Assembly: GCF_003977755.1 (NCBI RefSeq)
Contig: NZ_RQWN01000005.1
Location: 62,001 to 126,000 of the forward strand
DNA: 64,000 nt
DNA from: Haloterrigena salifodinae
GTDB taxonomy: Archaea; Halobacteriota; Halobacteria; Halobacteriales; Natrialbaceae
Direction of reading: 5' to 3'
Each line of letters begins with the position of its first letter. Positions within the stretch are counted from its first letter, which is position 1. Below the pieces are notes generated by a model. It did no database searches, was not told where the DNA came from, and saw nothing but the letters and a program-made list of their open reading frames with translations. Below, in pieces: positions 16,705 through 25,609 of this stretch. A program made the translations under genes and the position numbers.

Positions 16705-18534
16705 CTAGCTGTACGTCTCTTGGGTCGCGACCGCGACCTTGGTCCCGTCGGCGCTCGCGTAGATCGTGTCGTCGACCCGCTCGAACGTGAGTCCGCCCGC
16801 CGTCTCCGACTCGCCGTCGGCGGGCATCGGCGTCGTCCCGACGGTCTCGCCCGCCTGCGTCTCGACCTCGAGGACGAACTCGCCGTCTCGGGACTCGATC
16901 GTGACGTTGCGATCGTCGATGCGGACGTCCGCCCGCGCCCCCTCGGACTCGTGGGCGAGCCGTCGGTCTTCCCCCTCGGGCCAGATCTCGACTTGATAGA
17001 CGGTGTCGTTGCCGACCGGCTCCCAGCCGGTCCGCTCGACGTGGACGGTCTCGCGCCAGCCCGGGCCGCCGACGACGACCCCGGCGTCGCCGGTGAATGC
17101 GAGCCGGTTGGCCGGCACCACCTCCACCCAGATCTGGCGCTCCGTGCTCGAGACGATCACCCCGCTGGACTCGATCGAGATGGCCTCCGCGAGCGGTCCC
17201 ACCTGGACCGGCGAGACCTTCTGGTTCTCGACTCCTTCGGCGTACTGGATCGTGTAGTCATCGATCTGGACGGCCGACTCGGAGGCCTCGGTCGCGTCAT
17301 CGAGCACGAAGAGGTTGACCGGGACCGCCGCGCCGGCGACGACGGCGAAGACGGCCAACACGGCGAACAGCGCCGTCTTGCGCCGCGTGACCGACGAGAG
17401 ACGCGTCGACCCCCGGTCGGTCGCCGCCGTCGCGATCTCGCCGATCCGCTCGAGGGGCGAGGTCGACGACCGATCGCTGCCGCGGGCGATCTCGAACGGC
17501 CGAGCGACGGGCGACCTAGAACCCGAGCCGCGGAGTCGAGCGAGGCGACGCTCGAGTCGGTCGGGGACGACCGGGCGATCCGAGGCCGTTATCGCGATCG
17601 TGACGACGAGCGCGAGGACGACGACGACCAGAACGCCGGGGCCCTGGAAGAGGTAGTAGACGTTCGCGCTGCCGAACCAGTAGATCTGCCACAGACCCTG
17701 AGCGAAGCCGAACAGCAGGATTGCGATCCAGACCCGAAGCGCGTCGGGACGGCGTCCCCGCTGCCGGAGGAGTCCGATCGCGAGGACGAGTCCGATGAAG
17801 AATCCCAGCGCGTGGCCCTGAATGGCGATGCCCGCCCACGAGGGCGCCGACGGGGCCCGCGGCTGGGCCACGTAGACGCCGATCGGCGTCTGGAGTGCGC
17901 GATAGAGCGTCAGCAGTGCGCTCTGCACACCGAGCACGCCGATGAGCGTCACGATCGGATAGTGGACGAGCGAAAAGGCTGCGAAGGCGAAGACGATCCC
18001 CGAGAAGCCGATGACGGGACCGAGCGCGAACAGGCTCGAGCCGATCGTGATCGCGACGACGATCAGCGGGAAGACTACCAGCGCGCGGATCCACGGGTTG
18101 GTCCGCCACGACGTCGCCGCCGTCTCGCCCCGTCCGTCGGGGTAGTGGCCCCAGGCGTACTCCGCAATCGGCGCGACGACGACGGCGCCGGCGAGGTTCC
18201 CGATGAGGTGTCCCGGGCCGGCGTGGGAGAACGACGCCGTTAGCATTCCCAGCGGATAGAAGTACGAATACGCGCGGTAGGGGAGCGTTACCGGGCTTCC
18301 GAACGCGGTGATTCCGTCCTGGACGAACAGGTAGATGCAGTAGACCAGCGCGATCACGAGCAACGATCCCCACGGGACGCCCAGGACGAGTCGCGAGCGG
18401 GCGACGTCGCCCCAGCGGCGGGCGGGGCTGTGGAGTCTGCGGACGACAGCGACGGAGGCGAGCACCGATGCCACCATAAACAGCGGGACGACGACCGACA
18501 GCGCGATCGTCAGGAGGGCCTCCTGCGAGAGCAT
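16705..18534 (-). CDS. Rhomboid-family intramembrane serine protease with extra C-terminal domain
   Basis: Residues 50-300 hold a rhomboid core. It has HLIGN at 109-113, the nucleophile Ser178 in GFSG, and the partner His241 in GHALGFFIG. Several membrane segments surround these residues. After about residue 335 comes a basic linker, another membrane segment near 395-420 and about 190 residues of beta-rich extracytoplasmic sequence, which ordinary rhomboids lack. The total of 609 residues is about twice the usual size. The start at 18534 begins directly with the first membrane segment; longer in-frame starts add a charged leader. Substrates are unknown. Confidence 0.85.
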   Translation of the reverse strand: MLSQEALLTIALSVVVPLFMVASVLASVAVVRRLHSPARRWGDVARSRLVLGVPWGSLLVIALVYCIYLFVQDGITAFGSPVTLPYRAYSYFYPLGMLTASFSHAGPGHLIGNLAGAVVVAPIAEYAWGHYPDGRGETAATSWRTNPWIRALVVFPLIVVAITIGSSLFALGPVIGFSGIVFAFAAFSLVHYPIVTLIGVLGVQSALLTLYRALQTPIGVYVAQPRAPSAPSWAGIAIQGHALGFFIGLVLAIGLLRQRGRRPDALRVWIAILLFGFAQGLWQIYWFGSANVYYLFQGPGVLVVVVLALVVTIAITASDRPVVPDRLERRLARLRGSGSRSPVARPFEIARGSDRSSTSPLERIGEIATAATDRGSTRLSSVTRRKTALFAVLAVFAVVAGAAVPVNLFVLDDATEASESAVQIDDYTIQYAEGVENQKVSPVQVGPLAEAISIESSGVIVSSTERQIWVEVVPANRLAFTGDAGVVVGGPGWRETVHVERTGWEPVGNDTVYQVEIWPEGEDRRLAHESEGARADVRIDDRNVTIESRDGEFVLEVETQAGETVGTTPMPADGESETAGGLTFERVDDTIYASADGTKVAVATQETYS

Positions 18535-18691
18535 ATCCAGTGGTTCGGCCGCGGCTGTATATTGGTTTAGGTTCTCCCTATCGCGGGTCGTGCAATCGCC
18601 GATCACGCACGCGCGGTCGACCCCGTCGCCGACCGCCGTCCCTCGAGCCCGAACAGAAAGCTACAAGCGGCCGACGACCGGAACGGTGGAC

Positions 18692-18976
18692 ATGGAACTG
18701 CGGGTCACCGAGAGCACCGACACCGAACTTTCGATCGAGATCGCTGGCGAGGATCACACCTTCATGAACGTCCTCAAGGGCGCACTGCTCGAGCACGAGA
18801 ACGTCAGCGCGGCCACCTACGACGTCAACCCCGAACAGTCGGGTGGCCAGACCGAACCCATCCTCACGATCAAGACCGAGGGCGGCGTCGATCCGCTCGA
18901 GGCCCTCGAGGATGCGGCAGTCAACGTCCGCGAGAAGGCCATCTCCTTCCGCGAGGCGTTCGAAGCGGCCGCCTGA
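18692..18976 (+). CDS. rpo11: DNA-directed RNA polymerase subunit Rpo11 (L)
   Basis: The 94-residue product has the RpoL/Rpb11 sequence [17 protein letters not shown], the signature [19 protein letters not shown] and the C-terminal helix [20 protein letters not shown]. This subunit pairs with Rpo3 to form the assembly platform of archaeal RNA polymerase, like the bacterial alpha dimer. The start at 18692 matches the family's N-terminus exactly; upstream in-frame codons do not. It reads away from the rhomboid gene. Confidence 0.96.
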   Translation: MELRVTESTDTELSIEIAGEDHTFMNVLKGALLEHENVSAATYDVNPEQSGGQTEPILTIKTEGGVDPLEALEDAAVNVREKAISFREAFEAAA

Positions 18977-19127
18977 ACAGGAGCTTCGACACTCGATCTC
19001 GGGGGCTCGAGTCCTCGTCTTCTCGCCGGAAACGTCTCTCGAGGTAGATCACGCTCCGTCCGGACGGGATCGGAACGTCCAACAGCTCACTATAGCGCCG
19101 CGTCCCCCACCACTCAGGCCAACTACT

Positions 19128-19163
19128 GTGCGGTGGCGCGCGCTGATCCTCATGGTGCAGAAC
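19128..19163 (-). repeat. Dispersed intergenic repeat, copy F (end fragment)
   Basis: TGTGCGGTGGCGCGCGCTG (19128-19146) is the reverse complement of the terminal block found in copies A and C and is the same as the start of copy D. The rest of the unit is missing or decayed. It sits in the 201-base gap between rpo11 and the zinc-ribbon/CAP gene. Confidence 0.6.
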
Positions 19164-19177
19164 GAAACGGCGTTCGC

Positions 19178-20071
19178 CTAGCAGGCTGCGTAGTGGACGT
19201 AGACTGACCCCTCGACGACGTGTAAGTCGAGCCCCTCGCGCTCGAGTTCGGGATCCGTGACCGCGTCGCTGGTCTCGAGCCCGCCGGCGATCTCGTCGGC
19301 GAGGGCGGCCTCGTCGTCGTAGTCGTCGATCGATAGCGGCGGGGTCAACTGACCGCTGGTGCCTGCGCTCCCGCAACCGACGCCGAAATCGCTCGGCTGG
19401 ACCCCCTCCGATTCCGTGCCGTCGTGCTCGCTCGCCACGTACGCTCGGTTGTTGTACTCGGCGTAGGCCGCGAGTCCGTCGTCGTACGAGCGCGAGCTAT
19501 CGCGCTCGGTCTCGAGTCGGTCGTGAACCTCGAGTTCGGTCGCCTCGAGGTCGATCCCCGCGGCCTGGCTGCCCGACCCCGGCGCGTCGGGCGGCGACGG
19601 TTCGCCGACGCCCGGAATGATCGACAGCGGTACGACACCGGTCGCGAACAGTGCGGCGACCACGACGATGGCCGCCAGAATCGGCGCGTACGGCTTGGCC
19701 ACCTCGAGCCAACTGGACGTCTCGAGTTCGCCGTCGACATCGTCGTAGTTCTGTTCGATCTTCTCCAAGTCGTGGTTACCGCAGCGCGAACACGGCGGAT
19801 TGTACTTGACGTGGTCACGACCGCAGTCCTGACACCGCCAGACGTAGGTGGTGCCAGTGTCGACCGTTTCCGTCTCGGTCACGCCGGTGTCGACGGCGGG
19901 GTCACGGTCGCTCGAGGCCGCCCTCGAGGACTCGCTTCGCTCGGCCTCTGTCTCGTCTTCGCCCTCGCCCTCGCGGATGACCGCCTTCTCGAAGGTATTG
20001 TGTCCGCAGTTATCACAGGGAGGGTCGTCTTCCGCGTGAGGTTTGCCACACCACGTGCACCGCCACTTCAC
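19178..20071 (-). CDS. Membrane protein with two N-terminal zinc ribbons and an extracytoplasmic CAP-like domain
   Basis: Residues 5-23 (CTWCGKPHAEDDPPCDNC) and 79-97 (CQDCGRDHVKYNPPCSRC) are two near-identical zinc ribbons, separated by an acidic linker. A single membrane segment follows at about 129-153 (PILAAIVVVAALFATGVVPLSII). The C-terminal part contains EVHDRLETERDSSRSYDDGLAAYAEYNNRAYV, which resembles the start of a CAP/SCP domain, but the usual histidine-rich site is not obvious. The ribbons should be cytoplasmic and the CAP part outside. The role is unknown. Confidence 0.78.
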   Translation of the reverse strand: MKWRCTWCGKPHAEDDPPCDNCGHNTFEKAVIREGEGEDETEAERSESSRAASSDRDPAVDTGVTETETVDTGTTYVWRCQDCGRDHVKYNPPCSRCGNHDLEKIEQNYDDVDGELETSSWLEVAKPYAPILAAIVVVAALFATGVVPLSIIPGVGEPSPPDAPGSGSQAAGIDLEATELEVHDRLETERDSSRSYDDGLAAYAEYNNRAYVASEHDGTESEGVQPSDFGVGCGSAGTSGQLTPPLSIDDYDDEAALADEIAGGLETSDAVTDPELEREGLDLHVVEGSVYVHYAAC

Positions 20072-20136
20072 TGGTCGTAACGCACGACTGTGTCGATATA
20101 AGCGTGTTGGAAGTCGAAACGAACGGCCTGAGTTGC

Positions 20137-20230
20137 CTCGCTCACCGGCTCACGGCCGACTGCCATTCACCGTTTCGTTCGCTCGCGAATCAGAGTCGAA
20201 CCGGAACGTTCCGGTCGTCCAGATACTCCG
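20137..20230 (-). repeat. Diverged duplicate of the hisF 3' end
   Basis: These 94 bases match 20298-20391 at an offset of exactly 161 bases, with scattered substitutions. The copy includes the last codons of hisF: it would read EYLDDRNVPVRL-stop against [12 protein letters not shown]-stop in the true gene. It has no upstream part and cannot make a protein. The rest of the gap 20072-20350 holds no gene. Confidence 0.8.
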
Positions 20231-20350
20231 TTCCCACCTTTTTCCGCTCGGGTTCGTTCCACTCACCACTCGCGCAAAAATCTGGACCAAAAAGCCGCTT
20301 GCTCACTGGCTCACGGCCGACAGCCGTTCGCCGGTTCGTTCGCTCGCGGT

Positions 20351-21163
20351 TCAGAGTCGAACCGGGACGCCCCGCTCGTCCAGATACTCCTTGGTCTCCT
20401 CGATCGAGTACTCGTCGAAGTGGAAGATCGAGGCCGCGAGGCCGGCGTCGGCGCCGGCTTCCGTGAACACGTCGTACATGTCCTCGGGGCCGCCACAGCC
20501 AGAGGAGGCGATGACGGGCGTGTCGACGGCGTCGCAGACCGCCTCCGTCAGCGGCAGGTCGTAGCCGTCCTTGGTGCCGTCCTTGTCGATCGAGTTGACG
20601 AACAGTTCGCCCGCGCCGCGGGACTCGGCCTCCTGTGCCCACTCGAGGACGTCGACGCCGGTTCCCTCTCGGCCGCCCTTCTTGGTGCACTCGAACCAGC
20701 AGGACTCGCCGTCGATCTCGACGTAGTGTTCGCCCCCTTCGTCGAACCGCCGTCTGGCGTCGACGCTGATGACGATACACTGGTTGCCGAAGGCCTTGGC
20801 GCCCTCGTTGATCAGTTCGGGGCGCTCGAGCGCGCCGGTGGTGATCGAGACCTTGTCGGCGCCGGCCCGCAGCGTCTCCTTGATGTCGTCGGTGGTGCGG
20901 ATGCCGCCGCCGACCGTGAGGGGGATAAAGACCTCGTCGGCGACGCGCTCGACGACGTCGAGCATCGTCTCGCGACCCTCCGCGGAGGCGGTGATGTCAA
21001 GGAAGACGAACTCGTCGGCGCCAGACTCGTTGTACGCCTTGGCCATCTCCACCGGATCGCCGGTGTACTTCAGGTCCTCGAAGTTGACGCCGGTGTAGAC
21101 CGCCGGGTTCCCGTCCTCGTCCAAGTCCACGTCGATACACGGGATGATTCGCTTTGTCAGCAT
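20351..21163 (-). CDS. hisF: Imidazole glycerol phosphate synthase, cyclase subunit HisF
   Basis: The 270-residue (beta/alpha)8 barrel makes imidazole glycerol phosphate and AICAR from PRFAR and ammonia supplied by HisH. It begins [12 protein letters not shown] with the catalytic Asp11. The second catalytic aspartate lies in VISVDARR, and the phosphate loops are visible as [11 protein letters not shown] and ASSGCGG. No other histidine gene is adjacent, so the pathway is dispersed in this genome. The 3' end of the gene is duplicated in diverged form 161 bases downstream. Confidence 0.97.
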   Translation of the reverse strand: MLTKRIIPCIDVDLDEDGNPAVYTGVNFEDLKYTGDPVEMAKAYNESGADEFVFLDITASAEGRETMLDVVERVADEVFIPLTVGGGIRTTDDIKETLRAGADKVSITTGALERPELINEGAKAFGNQCIVISVDARRRFDEGGEHYVEIDGESCWFECTKKGGREGTGVDVLEWAQEAESRGAGELFVNSIDKDGTKDGYDLPLTEAVCDAVDTPVIASSGCGGPEDMYDVFTEAGADAGLAASIFHFDEYSIEETKEYLDERGVPVRL

Positions 21164-21309
21164 GTGGTCGTTGTGCGAGCCTTGGAACCCGGGATAGTAA
21201 AGTGGTCCCCATCGGCGTCTCGAGCGACGGACGGCTCGCTTCCTCGAGCGATAGCTCGCTCGAACCGTCTGGCCGGCGAGTTGTCACCGCAACCGCCGCG
21301 GTACCGTTC

Positions 21310-22674
21310 TCAGGCCGACCGCAGTCGCTCCCGGAACGCCTCGACTGCGTCGGGAAGCGCCTCGAGTTGGGCCCGGATGCGCGCGTAATTGCCGTACTCG
21401 GTGAACAATGAAACGACGACCTCGGGATCGTTGTCCGCGGCCCGGCGGACGCTGTCGTCGGTCCACTCGAGCGACCGGAGCGTCTCCGCGAGGACGTACG
21501 CGCCGATCGACGGCTCGGACACCCACGCGCCGGCCGACGCGGCTGCCTCGATTGCGGCCGTTCGCTCCGCGCGGATCTCCGCGGCCGATTCGGGCGTCGC
21601 CAGCGTCCCGTCGTCGATTCGACCGCGCACGCGCTCGAAAGCCCGGTACCGAACCTCGAACCGGGCGGCCTCGTAGAGCGCGATACCGGTGGTTCCGTCC
21701 TCGATCGCCAGTCTCAGGCCGTCCCTCGCGCTCGAGACCGAATCCACCGTCCGCCAGAGCATCTGCTCTACGTGCTGGTCGAGCTCTCTGTCGACGATGC
21801 CGTCGAGCCAGTCCTCGTCGGATCGATCGGGGACGGTGACGCTTTCGACGCGTTCGGTCGACGCCTCGAGCGTTGCGTCGAAGACCGGCGTCAGATCGGT
21901 CGGTGCGTCGGTTTCCTCGTCGAAGCGCTCTGCGAGGTGCTCCCAGACGGTTTTCGTCGCCGCCGCGAACTCAACGTCGCCGGCACCGTCGCCGATATCG
22001 ATGACGGTAGGATCGTCGTCGTCGATCGCCCACTGATGCCGGCCGAGTTGGTCCGCCGCGCGCCGGAGGTCCGATTCCTGGCGCGCGTAGAACAGCGCCG
22101 CCCGGAGCAGTTCGTCCGCGGCGTCAGCGCCCCGATAGTCGATCGACTCGAGTCGATCGCGAACGCTCGAGCGGGTCTCGGTACACTCCTCGCGCAGGTC
22201 CGCGACGATCGCTTCGTTCTCGTCTTCGATGGCGGCGAGCGTGGTCGTCGCCGCCCGCGCGGCGTCGCGCGCCTCGCGGGTCGTCCGCAGCGCGCGGTAG
22301 CGATCGTCGCCGGTCGCTTTGGCGGCCTCGTCGCGGTAGTCGCGGGCCTCGTCCCGTCGATCTGCGATCGACTGCCGAACGACGCCGTTGGGGACCGTCT
22401 GGGCCTCGAGCGGGTCCGGAACGTCCGCCAGTAGCGTCTCGACGCGCTCGAGGCCATCGTCGATGGCGTTCGACGCCGGACCCACCGGCGCCGGCCATTC
22501 GATCTCTGGCAGCTCGGTCCCGTCGGCGAGCACGTCGGCCGCGTCGGCCGCGGTGAACGACGATCCGCCGTCGTCGGTCCACGAGAGAGCGCTACAGCCA
22601 GCGAGCGCGGCGCTTCCGGTCGCGGCGAGTCCCGCGAGGAACCGCCGGCGACGGCTGTGGCCGCAGTCGCTCAT
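21310..22674 (-). CDS. Tat-exported lipoprotein of unknown function
   Basis: The 454-residue precursor starts with a twin-arginine signal (SRRRRFLAGLAATGSAALAGC) ending in a lipobox LAGC, so it should be lipid-anchored outside the membrane. The mature part is Ala/Glu/Arg-rich and almost wholly helical, without cysteines that suggest metal binding. Its start overlaps the stop of the second lipoprotein gene (ATGA, 22671-22674), showing a coupled two-gene operon. I do not recognise the family. Confidence 0.8.
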   Translation of the reverse strand: MSDCGHSRRRRFLAGLAATGSAALAGCSALSWTDDGGSSFTAADAADVLADGTELPEIEWPAPVGPASNAIDDGLERVETLLADVPDPLEAQTVPNGVVRQSIADRRDEARDYRDEAAKATGDDRYRALRTTREARDAARAATTTLAAIEDENEAIVADLREECTETRSSVRDRLESIDYRGADAADELLRAALFYARQESDLRRAADQLGRHQWAIDDDDPTVIDIGDGAGDVEFAAATKTVWEHLAERFDEETDAPTDLTPVFDATLEASTERVESVTVPDRSDEDWLDGIVDRELDQHVEQMLWRTVDSVSSARDGLRLAIEDGTTGIALYEAARFEVRYRAFERVRGRIDDGTLATPESAAEIRAERTAAIEAAASAGAWVSEPSIGAYVLAETLRSLEWTDDSVRRAADNDPEVVVSLFTEYGNYARIRAQLEALPDAVEAFRERLRSA

Positions 22675-23375
22675 CGCGGTACCTCCGCGCTCGGAGCGTC
22701 AGTGTCGTTGGTTTCGGTTCCGTCCATCTTGTTCGCCGCGGAGCCGTTCCTACCGCCGGCGTCGCTCGGACAGGTGGTGCGTTCGGAACTTCCTCGACTC
22801 GAGGGGGGATCGTCGTACGGGCGGTGGACGCGGACGAACACCGCTTCCGTGACGGTCCTGTCCGCCTCGCACGGCTCCATCGGGGATTTCAGCGCTCGAC
22901 AGTAGTTCGTCCGGAACTCGCCATCGGCCGCGCTGACGCTCAGCAGCCGTCGGCGATAGCAGTCGTCGATCGACCGCTGGTCGACGTAGATCGATTCGCC
23001 GTCGAAATCGGTCTCCTCGACGAACGCTCGAGCGGCGTCGACGTCGTCGTCCGCGGCGGCGCCGGTGAACCACAGCGCTGCGGCGTCGTCCTCGTCGGTG
23101 ACGAAGAAATCGGCCAGATAGCGCGGCGCCCGTTTCTCTTCGTCGGCTTCCGCGGCGTCCTCGCTCGAGTAGGCGACGGGCGTATCATCCGTCGAGCGGA
23201 TCGACAACGACTCGTACTCGTGGGTCGACTCGAGCGTGCCTCCCTCGGAGGTGGAGTGGCCGGAGACCGATTCGCCTTCGCTGAACTCGATGCAGCCGGC
23301 GAACGCGGCCGAAAGACAGCCGCCGCTCGCTGCGAGCAGCCGCCGGCGAGAGAGCGATGTGGAGGGCATCGACAC
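22671..23375 (-). CDS. Tat-exported lipoprotein of unknown function, partner of the preceding gene
   Basis: The 234-residue precursor has a Tat signal (LSRRRLLAASGGCLSAAFAGC) with lipobox FAGC at about residues 25-28. The mature part is acidic. It has cysteine pairs spread through DDCYRRR, TNYCRAL and EPCEADR that could form disulphides outside the cell. It is the first gene of a two-gene unit with the larger lipoprotein. No known domain is evident. Confidence 0.78.
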   Translation of the reverse strand: MSMPSTSLSRRRLLAASGGCLSAAFAGCIEFSEGESVSGHSTSEGGTLESTHEYESLSIRSTDDTPVAYSSEDAAEADEEKRAPRYLADFFVTDEDDAAALWFTGAAADDDVDAARAFVEETDFDGESIYVDQRSIDDCYRRRLLSVSAADGEFRTNYCRALKSPMEPCEADRTVTEAVFVRVHRPYDDPPSSRGSSERTTCPSDAGGRNGSAANKMDGTETNDTDAPSAEVPR

Positions 23376-23565
23376 CGAATTGGTAGTCTAACTGTAAATA
23401 CATACTGATTGACTGTATTTAGGAGCGCGATTCTCCGACCGACGCTTTTCGTCGCGAGACGGCGAGTCGCGCCCAACGACCTTCGATGACCGCGAGGGAT
23501 GAGCGAAGCGCCTGCTCGTCGACGAGAGAGGTGTCTTTAAGGCGGTGAGTCGGCAACAGCCGAGT

Positions 23566-23748
23566 ATGGCAGACGACACGAACCAGACGGCAGACGGCGA
23601 TACGGGCGCCGACGTCGGCCACGATCTCGAGGCCGAGCGGACGACCGCACCGATGAGTGACTACGGGATGCGCGAGGTCGGAATCGGCCTCGTCGTCGCA
23701 CTCCTCGGTCTGGCCGTCGCGTTCGGAATCCCGTTGCTCACGGTTTGA
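23566..23748 (+). CDS. Small single-pass membrane protein (DUF7550-like)
   Basis: This 60-residue protein has an acidic N-terminus (MADDTNQTADGDTGADVGHD), the block ERTTAPMSDYGMREVGIG and one membrane helix (VVALLGLAVAFGIPLLTV). Short proteins with ER-T-APM followed by a single helix are widespread in haloarchaea. The DUF number is from memory and uncertain. An in-frame Met 21 bases upstream is possible. Confidence 0.7.
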   Translation: MADDTNQTADGDTGADVGHDLEAERTTAPMSDYGMREVGIGLVVALLGLAVAFGIPLLTV

Positions 23749-23778
23749 CTGAGTCGTCGAGAGCGAAAATCGGCGGCG

Positions 23779-24006
23779 TTAAAAGACGTATTCGTCGTCG
23801 TGACCCATCATACCGTCGTCTTCGAGGCCAGTACCACCGCTCGTCCCCTCTTCCTCGTCCATCGGTCCGCTGGTCTTGTAGGCTTTGATCCCCGTCGAAA
23901 GGAGGTCTTCGATCGCCTCCTCGCGGTTGACGAACTCGCCGCGCTCGACCATCTGGGCGATCTGCATCTCGAGGTGTTCCGGGATGGTGATCTCTACTTT
24001 CGGCAT
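23779..24006 (-). CDS. Ribbon-helix-helix (CopG/MetJ-type) DNA-binding protein
   Basis: The 75-residue product begins PKVEITIPEHLEMQIAQMVERGEFVNREEAIEDLL, which is a ribbon followed by two helices as in CopG-type repressors. A flexible acidic tail follows. The N-terminal strand VEITIP would form the DNA-binding beta sheet in a dimer. Its target is unknown. It converges on the small membrane-protein gene with 30 bases between them. Confidence 0.82.
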   Translation of the reverse strand: MPKVEITIPEHLEMQIAQMVERGEFVNREEAIEDLLSTGIKAYKTSGPMDEEEGTSGGTGLEDDGMMGHDDEYVF

Positions 24007-24317
24007 CTGATTCGGCTTTCGGCGAGGGGGTATTTAGGTCTGACGGGGACACCACACGCCGCGGATCATTCCCTGATCGGCGATCCTCCCGCCGCCGATC
24101 GTGGCCGTCGTCACCGTTCGCGAATCCGGGGTTCGGTCGTCTCGAGTTCGCTGTGGCCGGTCTCGAGTCGGGAGGTCGTCCGTCTCAGCGCGACTGACTT
24201 CTCGACGAACCTCGCTATCGACGGTCGGTAGTATCCGTCTAGAAAGGACCGCTGACAGCGCCGCAGTCGCTTCGCAGCGATTGAATCGCGGTCGTACCGC
24301 GGGTCGATTTCGATCCG
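24007..24317. other. Gene-free interval of 311 bases
   Basis: The interval lies upstream of the ribbon-helix-helix gene and downstream of the 99-residue membrane-protein gene on the minus strand. The short frames in it have no start signal or recognisable sequence. I see no repeat copy, hairpin or RNA gene. The first 40 bases next to 24007 presumably hold the promoter of the ribbon-helix-helix gene. Confidence 0.55.
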
Positions 24318-24617
24318 TTACCGGTTACCCATCATGGAGTCGAACGCGTTCTTCAGCGTCGTCCCCGGCTGGGTGATCGACTGAAGCTGGTTGAGCATCT
24401 TCCGCTGGTTGAAGTAGCTCGCGAACGCGAGGATGGTCGGCGGCCAGAGCCCGATGAACGTTCCCAACTCTCGCTCGCCTCGAAGGAAGAAGTAGTACAG
24501 CGAGAGTCCGACGGATGCGGCCGACGCGACAAACGCGGGGCCCATGGCTTCTTCGCCGACTTCTTCTGCTGACTGTTCGGTGACTTCCTGTTCGGCTATC
24601 TGCTGTCTACTTGCCAT
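24318..24617 (-). CDS. Small two-helix membrane protein, unknown function
   Basis: The start at 24617 (MASRQQIAEQ) gives 99 residues. Two hydrophobic segments are visible (MGPAFVASAASVGLSLYYFFL and LGTFIGLWPPTILAFASYF). They are followed by a basic, helical C-terminus (NQRKMLNQLQSITQPG). It may be a haloarchaeal housekeeping membrane protein, but no function can be inferred. It stands alone, divergent from the sulfite-oxidase-fold gene. Confidence 0.75.
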   Translation of the reverse strand: MASRQQIAEQEVTEQSAEEVGEEAMGPAFVASAASVGLSLYYFFLRGERELGTFIGLWPPTILAFASYFNQRKMLNQLQSITQPGTTLKNAFDSMMGNR

Positions 24618-24873
24618 ACAGGTAAGCGTGGTCGAGACTGTACTAAGGGATGGCGAGGGTTTCGCGAGGAAGCCCCTGAATTGTGATGTCGGACCGACTG
24701 TTACAGTTCGTTTCACCCCCGCCACCGTCCCGGAAATACGAGCTTACGTGTCGACGATCGTTTCATTCGAGCGGTGTGTCTCGGTCACACGCGACACGTC
24801 GATGGATGGGTTGTCGGCCCAGTCCGTCCGCTGGAGGCGTCACATCTACCTGCGTCGGGACGTACGCACGCGT

Positions 24874-25524
24874 ATGAGCAACGATGACGCGACCGACGTT
24901 ACGGAACTCTACCGCGAGTTCGGCGACGAGCGGCTGCCGCCCGGGCAGCGGGAAACTTCGGCGTTTCCGGTGCTCTCGAAGAGCGGGACGCCCGACTGGG
25001 ATCCCGAGACGTGGGAGTTCACCGTCACCGGCGCCGTCGACGAGGAACTCTCGCTCTCGTGGGACGAGTTCCGCGACCTGCCAAGCGAGACTCAACAGCA
25101 GGATTTCCACTGCGTCACCGGCTGGAGCAAGTTCGACTGCCGGTTCACGGGCGTTTCCTTCCCAACCCTCGCCGAGCGCGCGGGCGTCATCGACGACGTC
25201 GACGAGCGACGCTCGTCGGGCAACCGGACGGAGTCCGGTCAGGCGGTCCACGTCATGTTCTCGGCGCTGGACGGATACACCACCGATCTCCCTCTCGAGG
25301 ACTGCATGCGTGAGGAGGTCCTGTTCGCGTGGGCCTACGACGGCGAGCCCCTCCCCGAGGACCACGGCGGCCCGCTGCGGGTTGTCACGCCCCACAAGTA
25401 CGCCTACAAGGGGGCGAAGTGGGTCGACGGCATCGAATTCCTCACCGAGACCCAGCGAGGCTACTGGGAGAAACGCGGCTACTCGGAGACGGCGAACCCG
25501 TGGGAGGAAGAACGGTACAGCTAG
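24874..25524 (+). CDS. Molybdopterin-dependent oxidoreductase of the sulfite-oxidase fold (YedY/MsrP-like)
   Basis: The 216-residue protein has the fold's molybdenum-ligating cysteine, Cys80 in DFHCVTGWS. Other family motifs are YTTDLPLEDC and GGPLRVVTPHKYAYKGAKWV. No signal peptide is seen, unlike most YedY/MsrP enzymes, so it should be cytoplasmic or peripherally bound. The length fits a single molybdopterin domain with no heme or dimer domain. The redox partner and substrate are unknown. The ATG at 24874 is chosen because upstream in-frame sequence is unlike protein. Confidence 0.88.
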   Translation: MSNDDATDVTELYREFGDERLPPGQRETSAFPVLSKSGTPDWDPETWEFTVTGAVDEELSLSWDEFRDLPSETQQQDFHCVTGWSKFDCRFTGVSFPTLAERAGVIDDVDERRSSGNRTESGQAVHVMFSALDGYTTDLPLEDCMREEVLFAWAYDGEPLPEDHGGPLRVVTPHKYAYKGAKWVDGIEFLTETQRGYWEKRGYSETANPWEEERYS

Positions 25525-25609
25525 GCGCGAGCGGGGATCGGTAGCGGAGAGCGCGGGCCGGCGCCCGGGATAGTTAGGCTGAAGGCGCGGCGGTCCTGAA
25601 CTGCGTTCG

